This document shows positions 12,445-23,515 of a DNA stretch of 64,000 nucleotides, in pieces. The stretch covers positions 85,762,001 through 85,826,000 of the forward strand of contig NC_069362.1 in the NCBI RefSeq assembly GCF_021730395.1. The letters are read 5' to 3'. This DNA comes from Mercenaria mercenaria. Taxonomy: Eukaryota > Mollusca > Bivalvia > Venerida > Veneridae. A program made the position numbers and the translations under genes. Under the pieces are notes generated by a model. The model ran no database searches. It saw nothing but the letters and a program-made list of their open reading frames with translations, and had not been told where the DNA came from. The first letter of the stretch is position 1. Each line of letters begins with the position of its first letter.

Positions 12445-12864
12445 TCTATATTTAAAAGAACAAAAACAAATGTTGTATACACGTTTTTGAATCATATTTT
12501 AAAGTCTGAAGTCTGTAGTGAAATACGTCAGTACCGTCCGGATCCGGGATTGCGGGAGAATGACGTTTTAGGGTTATAGGGCTACGTTTAGGCACGAATG
12601 GAGCGTCTGCGCGCCGGACATTTTGTGAAAACCACGTCCGGCACCTACCCGGTGTATTAGGGCGAGTTTATACCGGAATAGGCTGGTTAGAACCTCGTAG
12701 GAGACTCTTCTCATCCTTGGAGTGTTTAGGTCGTGTTGAACTAAAAATTTTAAGAAGTTTATTCAGGAATTGGATTTATCCGGGAGTAACAGATTGTTTT
12801 CTACCTATTAAGACTATTTATCAGCAATTAAACCAAGAGCAGGTGTGAAAACTCTAATTTCTTT

Positions 12865-13317
12865 TGTTCCGCCCTTGAGTCGAACACCCGTTCGACTCTT
12901 AGGCGGATCTCGTTTGAGTCAAAGGCAAACACTCATGTGACCAAGATTAACTCTTTATTGTACCATGGATATTTATCCTTTAAACGGAATATTTCTTATA
13001 AAATACACTATAATTTACACAAAACATAAACAGAAAGTTCGTGCAGTAGGACTTATTTTACTTACATGTGTTGTCTCTGGTATCGGAATCTTTGAAAATT
13101 CAAATTTCCCGCCGCGAAAACTTCGGTTTACTACGTAAACAGGAAGCGCTCAGGAGAGAAAGACCGAACATTGTCAGTTTCACGCAAAATGATGTAGAAA
13201 AAAAGCGGAAAGGACGCAAAACACAACAAGAATGCACAGAGAGTGTTGGGAAAAGGGAAAGGTGGTCAAAAACGGCGTCAAAAAGGTTCGACTCAACGGC
13301 GAAATCGACTCAAGGGG
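12865..13317. promoter_or_regulatory. right subterminal 16-bp motif cluster of the Tigger element
   Basis: Copies or near copies of CGCCCTTGAGTCGAAC occur near 12869 (direct), 12884 and 12908 (inverse), 13283 and 13300 (inverse). The left end has matching copies near 1418, 1590 and 1609. Multiple subterminal motifs in inverted orientation are typical of transposase-binding sites. Binding by this transposase is inferred. Confidence 0.55.
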
Positions 13318-13439
13318 TACATAAGAGTACATGATATTGTAATTATCACAAAGCGCGGGGATATACACCGTCTTCTATGTTATAGAGAGAATAATAGATG
13401 AGATTAACATATTACATCAAAATCGTTGATATAAATTTA

Positions 13440-13581
13440 TCAGGGTACTGAGGCATTTAACAATGTCTTGCGTTTATCAAACGCCTTCAGCAAAAAGGAA
13501 GCTAGTCTGTTAAGTAGCACTCTATTCTTCGATGTTAATAATTCAATGCATTTAAACATGCTAGGCCTCTTCCTACATCTA
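13440..13581 (-). mobile_element. LINE 3' coding end (distal part, split by foldback element)
   Basis: Read on the minus strand, codons from 13581 to the stop at 13442-13440 give RPSMFKCIELL...LLKAF, the expected C-terminal tail of the LINE fragment at 17939-18210. They join it in frame once the 4.36 kb foldback element and one 5-bp duplication are removed. The LINE 3' untranslated part runs to about 13340 and abuts the Tigger right end. Confidence 0.82.
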
Positions 13582-14394
13582 CAGGGGGGTGGACGTATTT
13601 TGCATTTTGCTGCTTTTTAGGCGAGAAAAATGCTGTTTGCAGTTCAAAAATTGCGTCATTTGTTTACTTTTCGACATAACAGAGGACACATTTTGCAGTG
13701 GTAAGTGTGATTTTCAAACGATAACGCCCAGTTGGTGGTCATATAAATTATCTTCACTCGGCGTTTGGTCTTATATGTTTATCTTTGTTTGTAAAAAAGT
13801 TATTGGAGGTACAGTGCCAGTTTAAAGTGACGAAAAAATAGTAGCCGTGAATGAAAATGTAATTCTTTACGGGATATTTATTGATTTGGACATATACATA
13901 AATTTATACTGTAATTGAAGATTTTTATGTGCTACTTCTAAAACCTCCCCTTGCAAAAATATTTTGGTACAAGCAACAGTTTGTTGTTTGATGTTGTATA
14001 CACGACATTTTTGTTGTGTGATTGTTCTACCGAAACGTCTTCTTGAAGTTTACAATCAAATATAAACACTTATTATAAATATTTAAAAGTGTTATATATA
14101 AAATACTAAATATAATGTGGTTCTCATTAATACTAGTGAAAGCAACAAAAAAGACTTTTCGTACATTTTAATTCCTGATATTTAAGATCAGATATTTTAT
14201 TACTGTCGCCTTTGTGAGCAGACATACAGAAAGGTTGGATGACGCCAATCCGCAGCCGTTGTATGTCATGTTTCTTGACCACGTCTATCTATCTAGGTAC
14301 CATATAAAACTCAAAAAGACAATAACATATTCTTTATTTCCATCAAAAAAGGTTGATTTTGATGAGGAACATTTAGCTATGTCCCTGCTTAACT

Positions 14395-14760
14395 TTGATT
14401 TTTTTGGTTAAATTTTTTGATAAAGTGAAAAAATCTCTGTTACTATCAAATCTTCTGACTTGAAACTTAAAAGAATTATTTACTATCAAAGTCTGAAACA
14501 ATCCCCATAACTCTGATTTGAATTTCAAGAGAGTTATGTCCATTTTAACTAAGATCTATTGGTTAAATGTTTTGATAAAGTCAACTGTCTCTGTTACTAT
14601 CACATTTTTTACTTGAAACTTAAAATGATTTTTTACTATCAAAGTCTAAACCAGGAGAAACACTATCCATTTAATATACTCTTATTTGAATTTTGACATA
14701 GTTATGCCCCTTTTTATTTAGATTTTTTTTGTAAATGTTCTATAAAGTTTTACTGGCAAA
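14395..14760. repeat. short tandem array, about 165 bp unit
   Basis: About 2.3 units containing TTTTGATAAAGT, CTCTGTTACTATCA, ACTTGAAACTTAAAA and TTACTATCAAAGTCT, inside the foldback element. Confidence 0.75.
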
Positions 14761-16074
14761 GCTCTAATTCAGATTCAAGCAATGAGAAAAGTCGAGCGTG
14801 CAGTCTTACGGACAGTTCAACAACATGACATAACTCTATCATCCTTATTTATTTAATTATCATCCTTTACTTGACATCTGTCCTTATTCGGGCCGTGTCA
14901 GGTTCATGAATGAAATTTAAAACCAAACTGGCACTTATGATAAGTTTCACGTAATACTGGCGCTTATGATCTTATGATCCATGTTTTGCGCATGCCACGT
15001 CCTCTAACATGAGCAGTGCACTACCTCTTCTTTTAAGACGGTAATTCAAATAACAAAACACTAAAATGCTGAACTATCTTTACAACACGAATGAAATGTC
15101 GAATATTGTCAGCCAAACATCCACTGATATATTCAGGCAGATATGTTACAAGGGTTTAGATTACGTACATACACAAAAACATACATACATTTAGAACAAG
15201 CGGACATATTCATGGAAAGGAAACAAAACGAATATATAAATACATGGATATGTAATAAATGTACTTACCTATTATACATTTACATCCAAGTTTATTAATC
15301 CATTATATACACTCAATACACTCGGTAAACTATCCCGAGATAAACGTTATTCATGATATGCACGAGTCAGTTAAGTAAAACTGATATAAAGATCCTAAAT
15401 AAAATTGCAGATTAATTTGAGGATGTCAAAATTGTACATCCTGCAATGCACTCTCATTTAATTTCTTTTAGCTACTCAAACAAAATACTTCTAAATTAGA
15501 CGGGAAATGTATTTCATTAAAAACACATTCATGGGATTGAAAATGAAAAAGGAAAAAATCTATGAAATTGATTTGTAATTTTGAAACTTACATTTTGATA
15601 GTCTGCCATAAAGGTCCGTTAATTATGTTATAATCTGTCAGGCAATGAAAGTGCTGTTGAAATAAATGCAACGAAACGTTGGTTATAATTGTGACATGCT
15701 TGACTTTCAATCCAGTGGCCAATGTTCAAATACAGTCAAGCACTTGAAATTTAAGAGATACTCTTAAGAGTAGACCACCGAAGTATGAGGTCTGTATTGG
15801 TTCTTCAAAGGAAACAGTGCTACCTGTGTATTGATACTATACACTAAGCACATTAATGGTTCAAAAAGAGCTAAGTTCAGTAAGCCATAAATGCCTGTTT
15901 CTTAAGGATTTCTCTCTTTCTATTACTGGGACTTTTTCCCGCTCTGTCGCTCTAGTCAGACCGCCCTGTGTCTGTACTGAAAGAGGATGATTTTGGCACC
16001 TGGAGTGAGTGCCTCCGTATGTAAATGTGTTCATAATGAAAGGATGCTGAGTAAATACACTATTAAATCTAATA

Positions 16075-17016
16075 CGAGGGGTGTTCAAATATGAATGCAA
16101 CCAGGCCAATTTTCGAAGTGCTGAACAAACAATGCTAAAATAATTATCTCAATCTTTCATAATACTCACCACCATGTGATTTACAAAGTTTCAGTCTTTT
16201 AATCCAATTTTTAAAGACGTTTTCATAATCTTTTCAGGGTATACTGTTCAGACACTGGAAAACAGCCGAACCGAGATTTTTGCGCGTTTGATATTTTCTT
16301 CCAGCAAGGTGTTTTTGAGCCTCGGATTTAGGAAAAAGTCACAAGGGACAAGATCTGGCGAATAAGGAGGGTGAGGAAGCTCGACAACCTTTTCCTGTTT
16401 CAGATATTCGCGTACAATGGCCGCTTTGTGTGACGAAGCATTGTCATGCAACAACCTGACACCACGGAGACCAGTTGCTGGTCGACGGTTTGCGAAATAT
16501 TTCTTTAATTTATGAAGGACCTTGTCTTTGTAAAACTTGGCACTTAACCTTCTCATTTTCAAATCACGTCTGAGAATTGTATGAGCAGCTCCTACTAAAA
16601 TACCAACGCATTTAGCTATATGTATAGTTGCGCGCATCTTTTACTGAATCTACACCACTTTTAAATTTCTTACACCACCGTGTGACAGATGAAAAAGAAA
16701 GTTCATTGTTCCCATAAACACGACATATTTCATTAAATGTGTATTTCGCCTGTATACCAAGAATACAGCGGTTCTTGATATAGGACCGTATTTGGTCAGT
16801 GAAAGGAGACCTTTTCCCAACCATTTTAGCTTTAGTGTACACGAGTAGATAGTGTTAATCGAGCTATTATCAAAGCTAGACTGAACGTATTTAAACATGT
16901 ATTGTATCAATGGAGAGCTTACACAACCCTCTATACGATACATGTACCTGTTTCGTGCAAATCGTGGTTAAAAGCGAGATATTGGCCTAGTTGCATTCAT
17001 ATTTGAACACCCCTCG
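16075..17016 (-). mobile_element. mariner element, internally deleted, 942 bp
   Basis: Terminal inverted repeats CGAGGGGTGTTCAAATATGA and its inverse are almost perfect over about 40 bp, flanked by TA on both sides (16073-16074 and 17017-17018), as for Tc1/mariner. Minus-strand coding remains: start at 16824 (MVGKR) with the N-terminal helix-turn-helix up to SVKDA near 16650. After a short loss comes IAKCVGILVGAAHTIL. A second loss follows, and then LLHDNASSHKA and HPPYSPDLVPCDFF, the second and third catalytic aspartates (DD34D type). The block with the first aspartate is gone, so it cannot encode an active enzyme. Intact ends and duplications suggest fairly recent insertion into the foldback element. 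Confidence 0.92.
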
Positions 17017-17039
17017 TAATAAAACTAACATAATAACAA

Positions 17040-17085
17040 TAATAATAATAAGAAGAAGAAGAAGAAGAAGAAGGAAGAAGAAAAA
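17040..17085. repeat. AAT/AAG microsatellite
   Basis: Trinucleotide tract, AAT units followed by AAG units, just outside the right end of the mariner. Confidence 0.95.
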
Positions 17086-17938
17086 TGAAATGTGGCGTGT
17101 TGGTTGCATAGTAAGATCTAAAATGATTGAATGCATCAGTGTCATTTACAGGCAAATAATTGTCCCTAGGTAGGATCCGAGACTTATGTAGGTTCCGCAA
17201 AGAAAAACGCGAATTAAACACGAAGAAAGTATATGTTTGATCATACCTATATGAAGATATATGCTTTTAATGCACAAACAATAAATGATATTTACGACAT
17301 AATTAGAGTGAAATAAAGGAACTGTACCATTTGAAAACCTTTAAAAACTGACATTTTTTATGTTAATTGTATATATATATTGTAGGAAAACGGCTTCAAT
17401 TATGATGCAACATGTAGTTATATAATTATATTCTAGATAGAACAATCACACAACAAAAATGTCGTGTATACAACATCAAACAACAAAATGTTGCGTGTAC
17501 CAAAATATTTTTGCAAAGGTGAGGGGTGGGGGGGGGGAGGGGCGGGGTTTAGAAGTAGCACATAAAAATCTTCAATTACAGTATAAATTTATGTATATGT
17601 CCAAATCAATAAATATCCCGTTAAGTGTTCGTTTTGTACAGGAATTACATTTTCATTCACGGCTACGATTTTTTCGTCACTATAACCTGGCACTGTACCT
17701 TCAATAACTTTTTTTACAAACAAAGATATACATAAAAGACCAAAAGCCGAGTGAAGATAGTTTATATCACCACCAACTTGGCGTTATCATTTGAAAATCC
17801 GTATATGATAAACACACTTACCACTGCAAAATGTGTCCTCTGTTATGTCGAAAAGTAAACAAATGACGCCATTTTGAACTGCAAACAGCATTTTTCTCGC
17901 CTAAAAAGCAGCAAAATGCAAAGTACGTCCACCCCCTG

Positions 17939-18210
17939 ATCTAAATGGTATCAATTGTACACGAAGATCACTATAGACTGGGCATTCCAAGGTAAAATGG
18001 AATTCATCTTCAGTTGATCGTTTGTTACATAATGTGCATAGACGTTCATTTATATTTCTATTCCTATATCTGCCTTCTTCTATTTCTAAACAGTGAGATG
18101 ACAAACGCAACTTTGTTAAAATATGCCTATGTTTACAGTTTTCAACTAATAATAGGTACTCGGATAATTGAAATGAGTCTTTCAATTCTTTGAGCAGCAT
18201 CAGTGTAGGG
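17939..18210 (-). mobile_element. LINE reverse transcriptase C-terminal fragment (proximal part)
   Basis: Minus-strand frame with KLRLSSHCLEIEEGRY, LCTLCNKRS and EDEFHFTLECPVYS: the cysteine/histidine motif found after the reverse transcriptase domain of many non-LTR retrotransposons. The frame stops upstream at about 18230, where Harbinger sequence begins, so this is a 5'-truncated LINE. It is cut at 17939 by the foldback element and continues at 13581. Confidence 0.85.
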
Positions 18211-18224
18211 CTATTGTTTATGCA

Positions 18225-19060
18225 GCGTTTACACTAAGCCATGATGTCCACGATGTCCACGACTTGAGAGAAGCGTGGTGAGCGTGGGGGTCGTGGGATC
18301 GAATCGTGGTGATCTTGGGGGAATTTGGTGGAATCGTGATGATCGTAAGGATCGTGACAACATTTTTGACAGTCAAAACTTTTTCCACGATTATCCGGAT
18401 TTATCGTTAAATCTTGAGAGAGCGTGATAGAACGTGGAAATCGTAGTAGAGCGTAGTACAGCTAAACAGACCTTAACGTAGCACACCAGACCTTGATGCT
18501 CCGTCGTAGGGGATCTTGATGAACTTGGTACAAGCTGCCCGAGTGGGCTGGCTTTTGGATAGCTATAGGTTTTCCATCCAAGGCCCCTATCGCATGTGGA
18601 ACATTCCATTGCTTCTCGAACTTGGTGATAGGACAGGAGACAACCTCATCTTTATATGTTTCGACAATTGCCTTACAAACTTCTGCAACAATATGGCATA
18701 TGGAGGGACGACTACATCTGATGGCATAAGATAGTGAAGGGTATTTATCACCAGTGGCCAGATGTCTGAGGGTGAGGGCCAGCTTCAGTCCAGGTGACAG
18801 GGGTTCTCGTCTGGTACTTTGCCTCTCTATGCTTGGTGCTATTCTTTCCAGAATCACATCAAATAGATCTTTAGGCATCATTACATAGTTGACGTTGGAG
18901 CCGACATCTTCACGCCTGAGTTCTCGGTTGAGAAGTTGTGAGTATTGTCCCAATTGGTGCCTTCGGTTTACACTTAACCATGGTCTCACCCAGCAGGTCC
19001 TAGGCCTTCTATTTCTTCTCCTTCCTCTCTCTTCTATCCTGCCCTGTTCAGTCCCTTGTT
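18225..19060 (-). pseudogene. PIF/Harbinger transposase, N-terminal fragment
   Basis: The open frame on the minus strand reaches from a stop near 19075 to 18462. It gives RPRTCWVRPWL, LATGDKYPSLSYAIRCSRPSI and IGALDGKPI. These are the N-terminal signatures of DDE_Tnp_4 (PIF/Harbinger) transposases, ending with the first catalytic aspartate in ALDGK. The frame breaks about 40 residues later, and the second aspartate and the glutamate are missing. No ATG lies in the frame, so the first exon is absent or elsewhere. 18225-18460 is rich in ATCGTGG-type repeats and may be the 3' subterminal region. The opposite end was not found. Confidence 0.82.
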
Positions 19061-19099
19061 GCTGCTACCGACGAGTAACTATAAAATATCTTTAAAAAA

Positions 19100-20160
19100 T
19101 AGATATTCGGCGTTGGTTGGACGGTCAACTACACTATACATAAATAGTTACACTTTGGACTTCCAAGATTCTTGTAATAAAAACCAATCATCATTCAGGT
19201 AAAAAAAACAAGGACATATATCAAACAGGGAATGCCATGTTCCAAACCAAAAACAAAGCCTCTGCAAAACTCCAATAATACGTGTATAAATACCTCCTGT
19301 CTACAGTGATATTTTGTGTTTCTCCGATAAACTTAATTAGTGACAGTATCTACTAGATTCTATATCTAGCTAATACTCTGTTGAAATGTAACGAAACTTT
19401 TTGTGAAACAGTTTACTAATTTAAATGTAAGCATGCATTCATTTCTGTCCTGTCCCGCTGTTTTTATTGGTTGAAGAAGTATAAATTTACAATCTTTAAG
19501 TATGCCAAAAGTTAGTTTGGACAGCTACGCCGAAAATGGGTTAGAAATTTAAGTATTACGAATATGCTTCGCATGTATAGGAAACATGATGCGCAAATAA
19601 GAATAAGGTCAATATATAATAAAATGAAAGGAATGGAGATCAGTTATCTTTGCTGACAAACAACATTCATTGGTCCCGAAGGCTGGTTGGTATTAGCAAG
19701 AATCAATTAAGTAAATGAATGATTCCAGTGCCAGCAGTTCGTCATACATTTAGTGACATCTAGAAAACTATGAATTTTGTTGCTAACAGTCATTTTGGGC
19801 AAAATAGTAAATTTAGTCAAAAGAATATAATAATGACTTCGTTTGCATCATGTGAGTTAGCATAAAAGACAAATATAATTTCAAATATACACGTAATAAA
19901 GAAGATGATATTCTTGAAGAGGATATTCTTGTCAAAAATAATATACTACCCATTAAGAAGATTTTCCTCTTGCCAGTTTGCAAAAGTTTATTTATAGTCG
20001 TCACCGGTAGTCCATATAATGAGCGACTCCTTCAGAAGACTGTTAGTGGGAAGATAGTGCAAGATACAGAAGACGCTCCAATTCCAGAAGCTTCCCTGGT
20101 TCTTTAGCGTGCTAGTTGTAAAGCACCCATACGTGGGACTCTTATCCAAATGTTAGTAAT
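19100..20160. other. no recognised feature
   Basis: AT-rich DNA after the Harbinger fragment. Short open frames only; no repeat structure that I could define. Confidence 0.5.
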
Positions 20161-20165
20161 TTTAG

Positions 20166-20265
20166 TTGGAGGAGCGGGGGCTAGACCTCACGACCCTTGG
20201 TTTCGTAGTCAGACAGTGTTACCACTGGACCACTGCGTGCGCTCTAATCTTACTTGTGAAACACT
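20166..20265 (-). repeat. tRNA-derived SINE head (minus strand)
   Basis: On the minus strand, GTGGTCCAGTGGTAACAC (box A) and GGTCGTGAGGTCTAGCCCC (box-B-like, diverged from GGTTCGAAWCC) have tRNA-like spacing. The changed box B and missing acceptor pairing argue against a functional tRNA. Confidence 0.6.
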
Positions 20266-20304
20266 TCAAACATCTGTTTATACCCTCCGTGACCTCAGTA
20301 CTTG

Positions 20305-21765
20305 TAACAAGAAATATCTTTAAAAATGATACTCGGCGAATTGTAATAAGGAAAGAAGTTTATGAATTTTTTTATCTAACATTCATCTTTCATCTAACAT
20401 TTTTCAAATTGCAAAACTAAACACCGCACTTCAACAATTTAAATGGTTCTCTTTTAATTTTTCGCAAAGGTTTCGTAGGGTTGCAATTTTGTTTCGTTTA
20501 TCCTTAGACGAATAATTACAGCAGTAGTTTGATGAAGATTCATGAAGCGGTTCATGAGAAGAGGTCATTAAACGTGTTTATATTTTAGCTAAATTGGTCC
20601 CTATCCCCATTTGTAACAAAATAGCAGGAGACCTTACGATATTGTTACACATCGAGTTTGATAAAAATCCATTACATTTTAGTGGTTAATGCGAAGAAAG
20701 GCATATATACTTTTAGCTATAGTGGTCACTAATAGGGCCCAAGTTCCTAGTTTTAGCTCTAGCAGCCCCTAAAAGGGGTCAAATGTCCCAGCTGAACAAA
20801 AGTTGGCTGCGGGCCTAATAAAGATGCTACAAATCAAGTTTGATTAGAATTCATGAGAAAAAATGAATTAAAGGATTTTTTGATTTTTATTATTTTTAAT
20901 TATTTCTAAAATAGGCCAACTGATCCCGCTTTAACAAATGCATATTCGCTTTTCGTGAATCTTTGGACAATGACGTCACACCTATAAAAAAGTGAAGGTC
21001 AAGCAAAACATACAATTGTAATTATTTCAATATTTCTGTTTCATAAGCAAAGTTTGACCGTAGTCATATCACATAGATAACTGTATGCAATGTACCTTCA
21101 TTTCAGTGGAATGAGATTCAGTCATTATATAGCATATATATAATGAAACAGATTTCAGCCGAGTTCAATATTTGCATACCATACTAAAGAAAAATATTCA
21201 TATATAATAAATCAGTTAAATAGTTTATAACAAATATGTCAAAGCAAACAAGTACTCATTTTAGTATGCAATCGGAATAAGTCATAAAAGCAAGAAACCT
21301 TTTCATCTACAGACGACAATTGTAACAAGGAATCTTTTTAAAAAAGCACTTCTCTACATAAAAGACTCTTGTCACACCCTTATTCATGTGATACGCAGAC
21401 CGTATTCAGCTCTTTCTTTAATTTGAGATATGTTGGTATTTGAACAGGTTTTTATCATATTTATTAAACTTACTTATCATTTTGAGATATATCAATATTC
21501 TTGCTAAATGTACTGAGCCAAAGTTAGCTTTAAAACTGTGAACAGCGTCTAGAATAAACGCTTTGTCTACATTTCACTCCGCGTAGCACAATCAACAGAG
21601 TGAAAGAAATTGACACTCTCGTCCAATCAGGCAGAGTGTTGCATAAATCTTCCATTTTGATAAATTATCTATAATGCGTTATCAAGTAGTTTGATTTGCA
21701 AACTGAAGTCACGTGGCATAGGTAACGAAAACGAATTTAGACGGCGTCGCCGAAAAAGCTTACCC
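20305..21765. mobile_element. dispersed repeat, copy 2, inverted, uninterrupted
   Basis: Reverse complement of 6272-6995 plus 10890-11690, in one piece of about 1.46 kb. Its continuous sequence near 21030 (ATTTCTGTTTCATAAGC) is the pre-insertion state of the 3.9 kb element in copy 1. It contains TGACGTCA at 20971-20978. There is no coding capacity. It ends about 1.2 kb before the receptor gene. Confidence 0.85.
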
Positions 21766-21769
21766 GTCA

Positions 21770-22979
21770 TGTCATCGGGAGTTGGAGTGTACATTTCAGT
21801 TATGTGCGCTGTTTATCAGTAAGCATGTTGCAAACATGTTAAAAAAATCCCCAACTGCAGTTTTTACACGTCAAATGTTTTCTTTTCTTATTTGAAGCTA
21901 ATGGTGGGTAATTGATTGCAGAGATACATTATTGTCATAACCTTTTTTACGCATTCAAAATACATATGACATGGTCAACGTGCGAAGAAAACTGGTTTCA
22001 AATTTTCATTCTTTTGTAAAAGATTCTAATGATACTTTAATCAAAACAAATGTAAGAATATTCTAGACTTGCGGAATATTCCATATGCTTTCCAAACAGT
22101 TTCTGTCTTAATATTCCTAAAAATATCGCATATCCAAAATATAACATAAAGTGTTTATGTTCAAGTCATACCCATCTAATAAAAATGTTTTTAAAACAAT
22201 TTGCCGAGACATGTGCCATACACTCTCTTTATCCGATTACTTAAATGGAACTGCTTGAAATTCAAGAACGAAATCGGGACTTAGTCTAATGTTCGAGGAA
22301 TCGTCAGTCTTTTGGCATACATGTTCTTTTTTAAATTGCTATGTCCTTGACTGAAAACAATTCTTCCCAAATTGTATTTTGTTGAAACAATGCTATATAC
22401 ATTGTATATATTATTCTACAATAACGCCATTCCGTTTGCTATTATCCAAGTCGACGCATTTTCTGAATGTCTCATATAACAAGAATTTATACGTATTTTG
22501 GCAGAAAAACTGCACGTGCCCCTCATAATGCGCCTTCGGTAGACTGCGTGTACATAAGGTCCTATGTTGACGTTATATTTTCGTGTAAATAGAATGTGAG
22601 TGAGTTTAGAAGTTTTTCGTAGTTAATTTGAACAGTTGTCTTGAATTAGAAACCAACACACATTTCAGTTTTGACTGGCCTACACGCAGAATAAACGGCA
22701 GCTGGTAACGTATATTGCGGCAGTATCAAATTATCGGTTGTTTGGAAAGAAATACGGGCAAAGCGTCAAACGGGATAGATGTCGTTAATGGGCGGTATGG
22801 ACCCCTTGAGATGGGTTTAATTTTTAATGTGATAATTGTGACAAGGAGTACTTAAATGAAAATGTAAAATAGCGAGAAGTTAATAAAGCGCGGAAAAAAA
22901 ATAGATCGAACGGAATATCACAAAAATATATGAAATCGTTGCATCAATTTATTCAGATTTAACTCAAATTGAAAAAGAA
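21770..22979. other. upstream region of the receptor gene
   Basis: No repeat was recognised. The 5' untranslated region and promoter of the receptor gene should lie here, but no TATA or initiator element can be assigned with confidence. Confidence 0.4.
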
Positions 22980-23515
22980 ATGAATAATTCTACAGACTCT
23001 GCTAGTGATCTTGTAGTGTTGAAAAGTGGATATGACTTGCCAGTAAATGGTTTGGCTAGTGGTTTGTTCTATTATCTCCATATTCCCGCCATTTTCTGTA
23101 TATGCTGTAGTTTGTGTTGTGTTGTCATTACCCTGACTTTGTCATTTCGATATGGGAACTTTAGGACTTTCTTTTCATGGACTAAAAGCGAACGTTTAAT
23201 AGTATACTTGGCAATTTGCGACGGCGGATTCAATATTTTTCACAGCATGGATCATTTACACTACGTCATTACTAAAGACCATGTACGTCCCAAGGAGCTG
23301 TGTGAGTTATATGCCTTTTTGCTGGCGGAATTCGTTGCATCACAGAACTTGATAGTTAATATTGTAGCAATTAACGCATTTACGATTATGGTATTCAAAA
23401 AGAATATAAATTTCGGAACATACGACTGGAGGCTGTTGGTCTGGACATTCGGACTCCCGTTTATCGGCGCAACAGCTGTTGCTGTCACCGGACAACTTGG
23501 ACCTAATGGATCATC
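22980..23515 (+). CDS. receptor exon 1 (TM1-TM4)
   Basis: Codes for residues 1-178 and two bases of the next codon. The donor GTATGT at 23516 is preferred over read-through, because read-through stops at 23544-23546 inside the predicted second extracellular loop. Using the donor restores SSCFFDG across the junction. Confidence 0.82.

Larger units (their letters stand above)
1412..13319 (-). mobile_element. pogo/Tigger-type DNA transposon, about 11.9 kb, with nested insertions
   Basis: The transposase is on the minus strand at 12444-3132. Both ends carry the inverted sequence CCCTTGAGTC: near 1419-1440 on the left, and inverted near 13283-13317 on the right. Candidate TA duplications flank them (1412-1413 and 13318-13319). 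Related 16-bp motifs recur just inside both ends. Pogo/Tc1-superfamily elements are known to have TA duplications and short terminal inverted repeats. Most of the length is insertion: a large repeat occupies the transposase intron and a SINE-like head sits near 2190. The exact left terminus is uncertain by about 4 bp. Confidence 0.72.
13582..17938. mobile_element. foldback DNA element, 4357 bp, about 450-500 bp terminal inverted repeats
   Basis: The left arm 13582-14035 is the inverse of the right arm 17437-17938, with shared landmarks throughout (TTTGCATTTTGCTGCTTTTT, CAGAGGACACATTTTGC, TTGAAGATTTTTATGTGC). The ends read CAGGGGGTGGACGTA. The direct duplication ATCTA (13577-13581 and 17939-17943) is confirmed because removing the element restores a LINE reading frame. 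CAGGGG ends resemble hAT-type termini, but 5 bp is not the usual 8-bp hAT duplication. No transposase is present. The interior holds a tandem repeat (14395-14760) and a mariner copy. Confidence 0.85.

Noticed and set aside
13068-13334. 88-codon basic open frame as a gene.
   Set aside because: It overlaps the right terminal repeat of the Tigger element; basic composition reflects purine-rich DNA.
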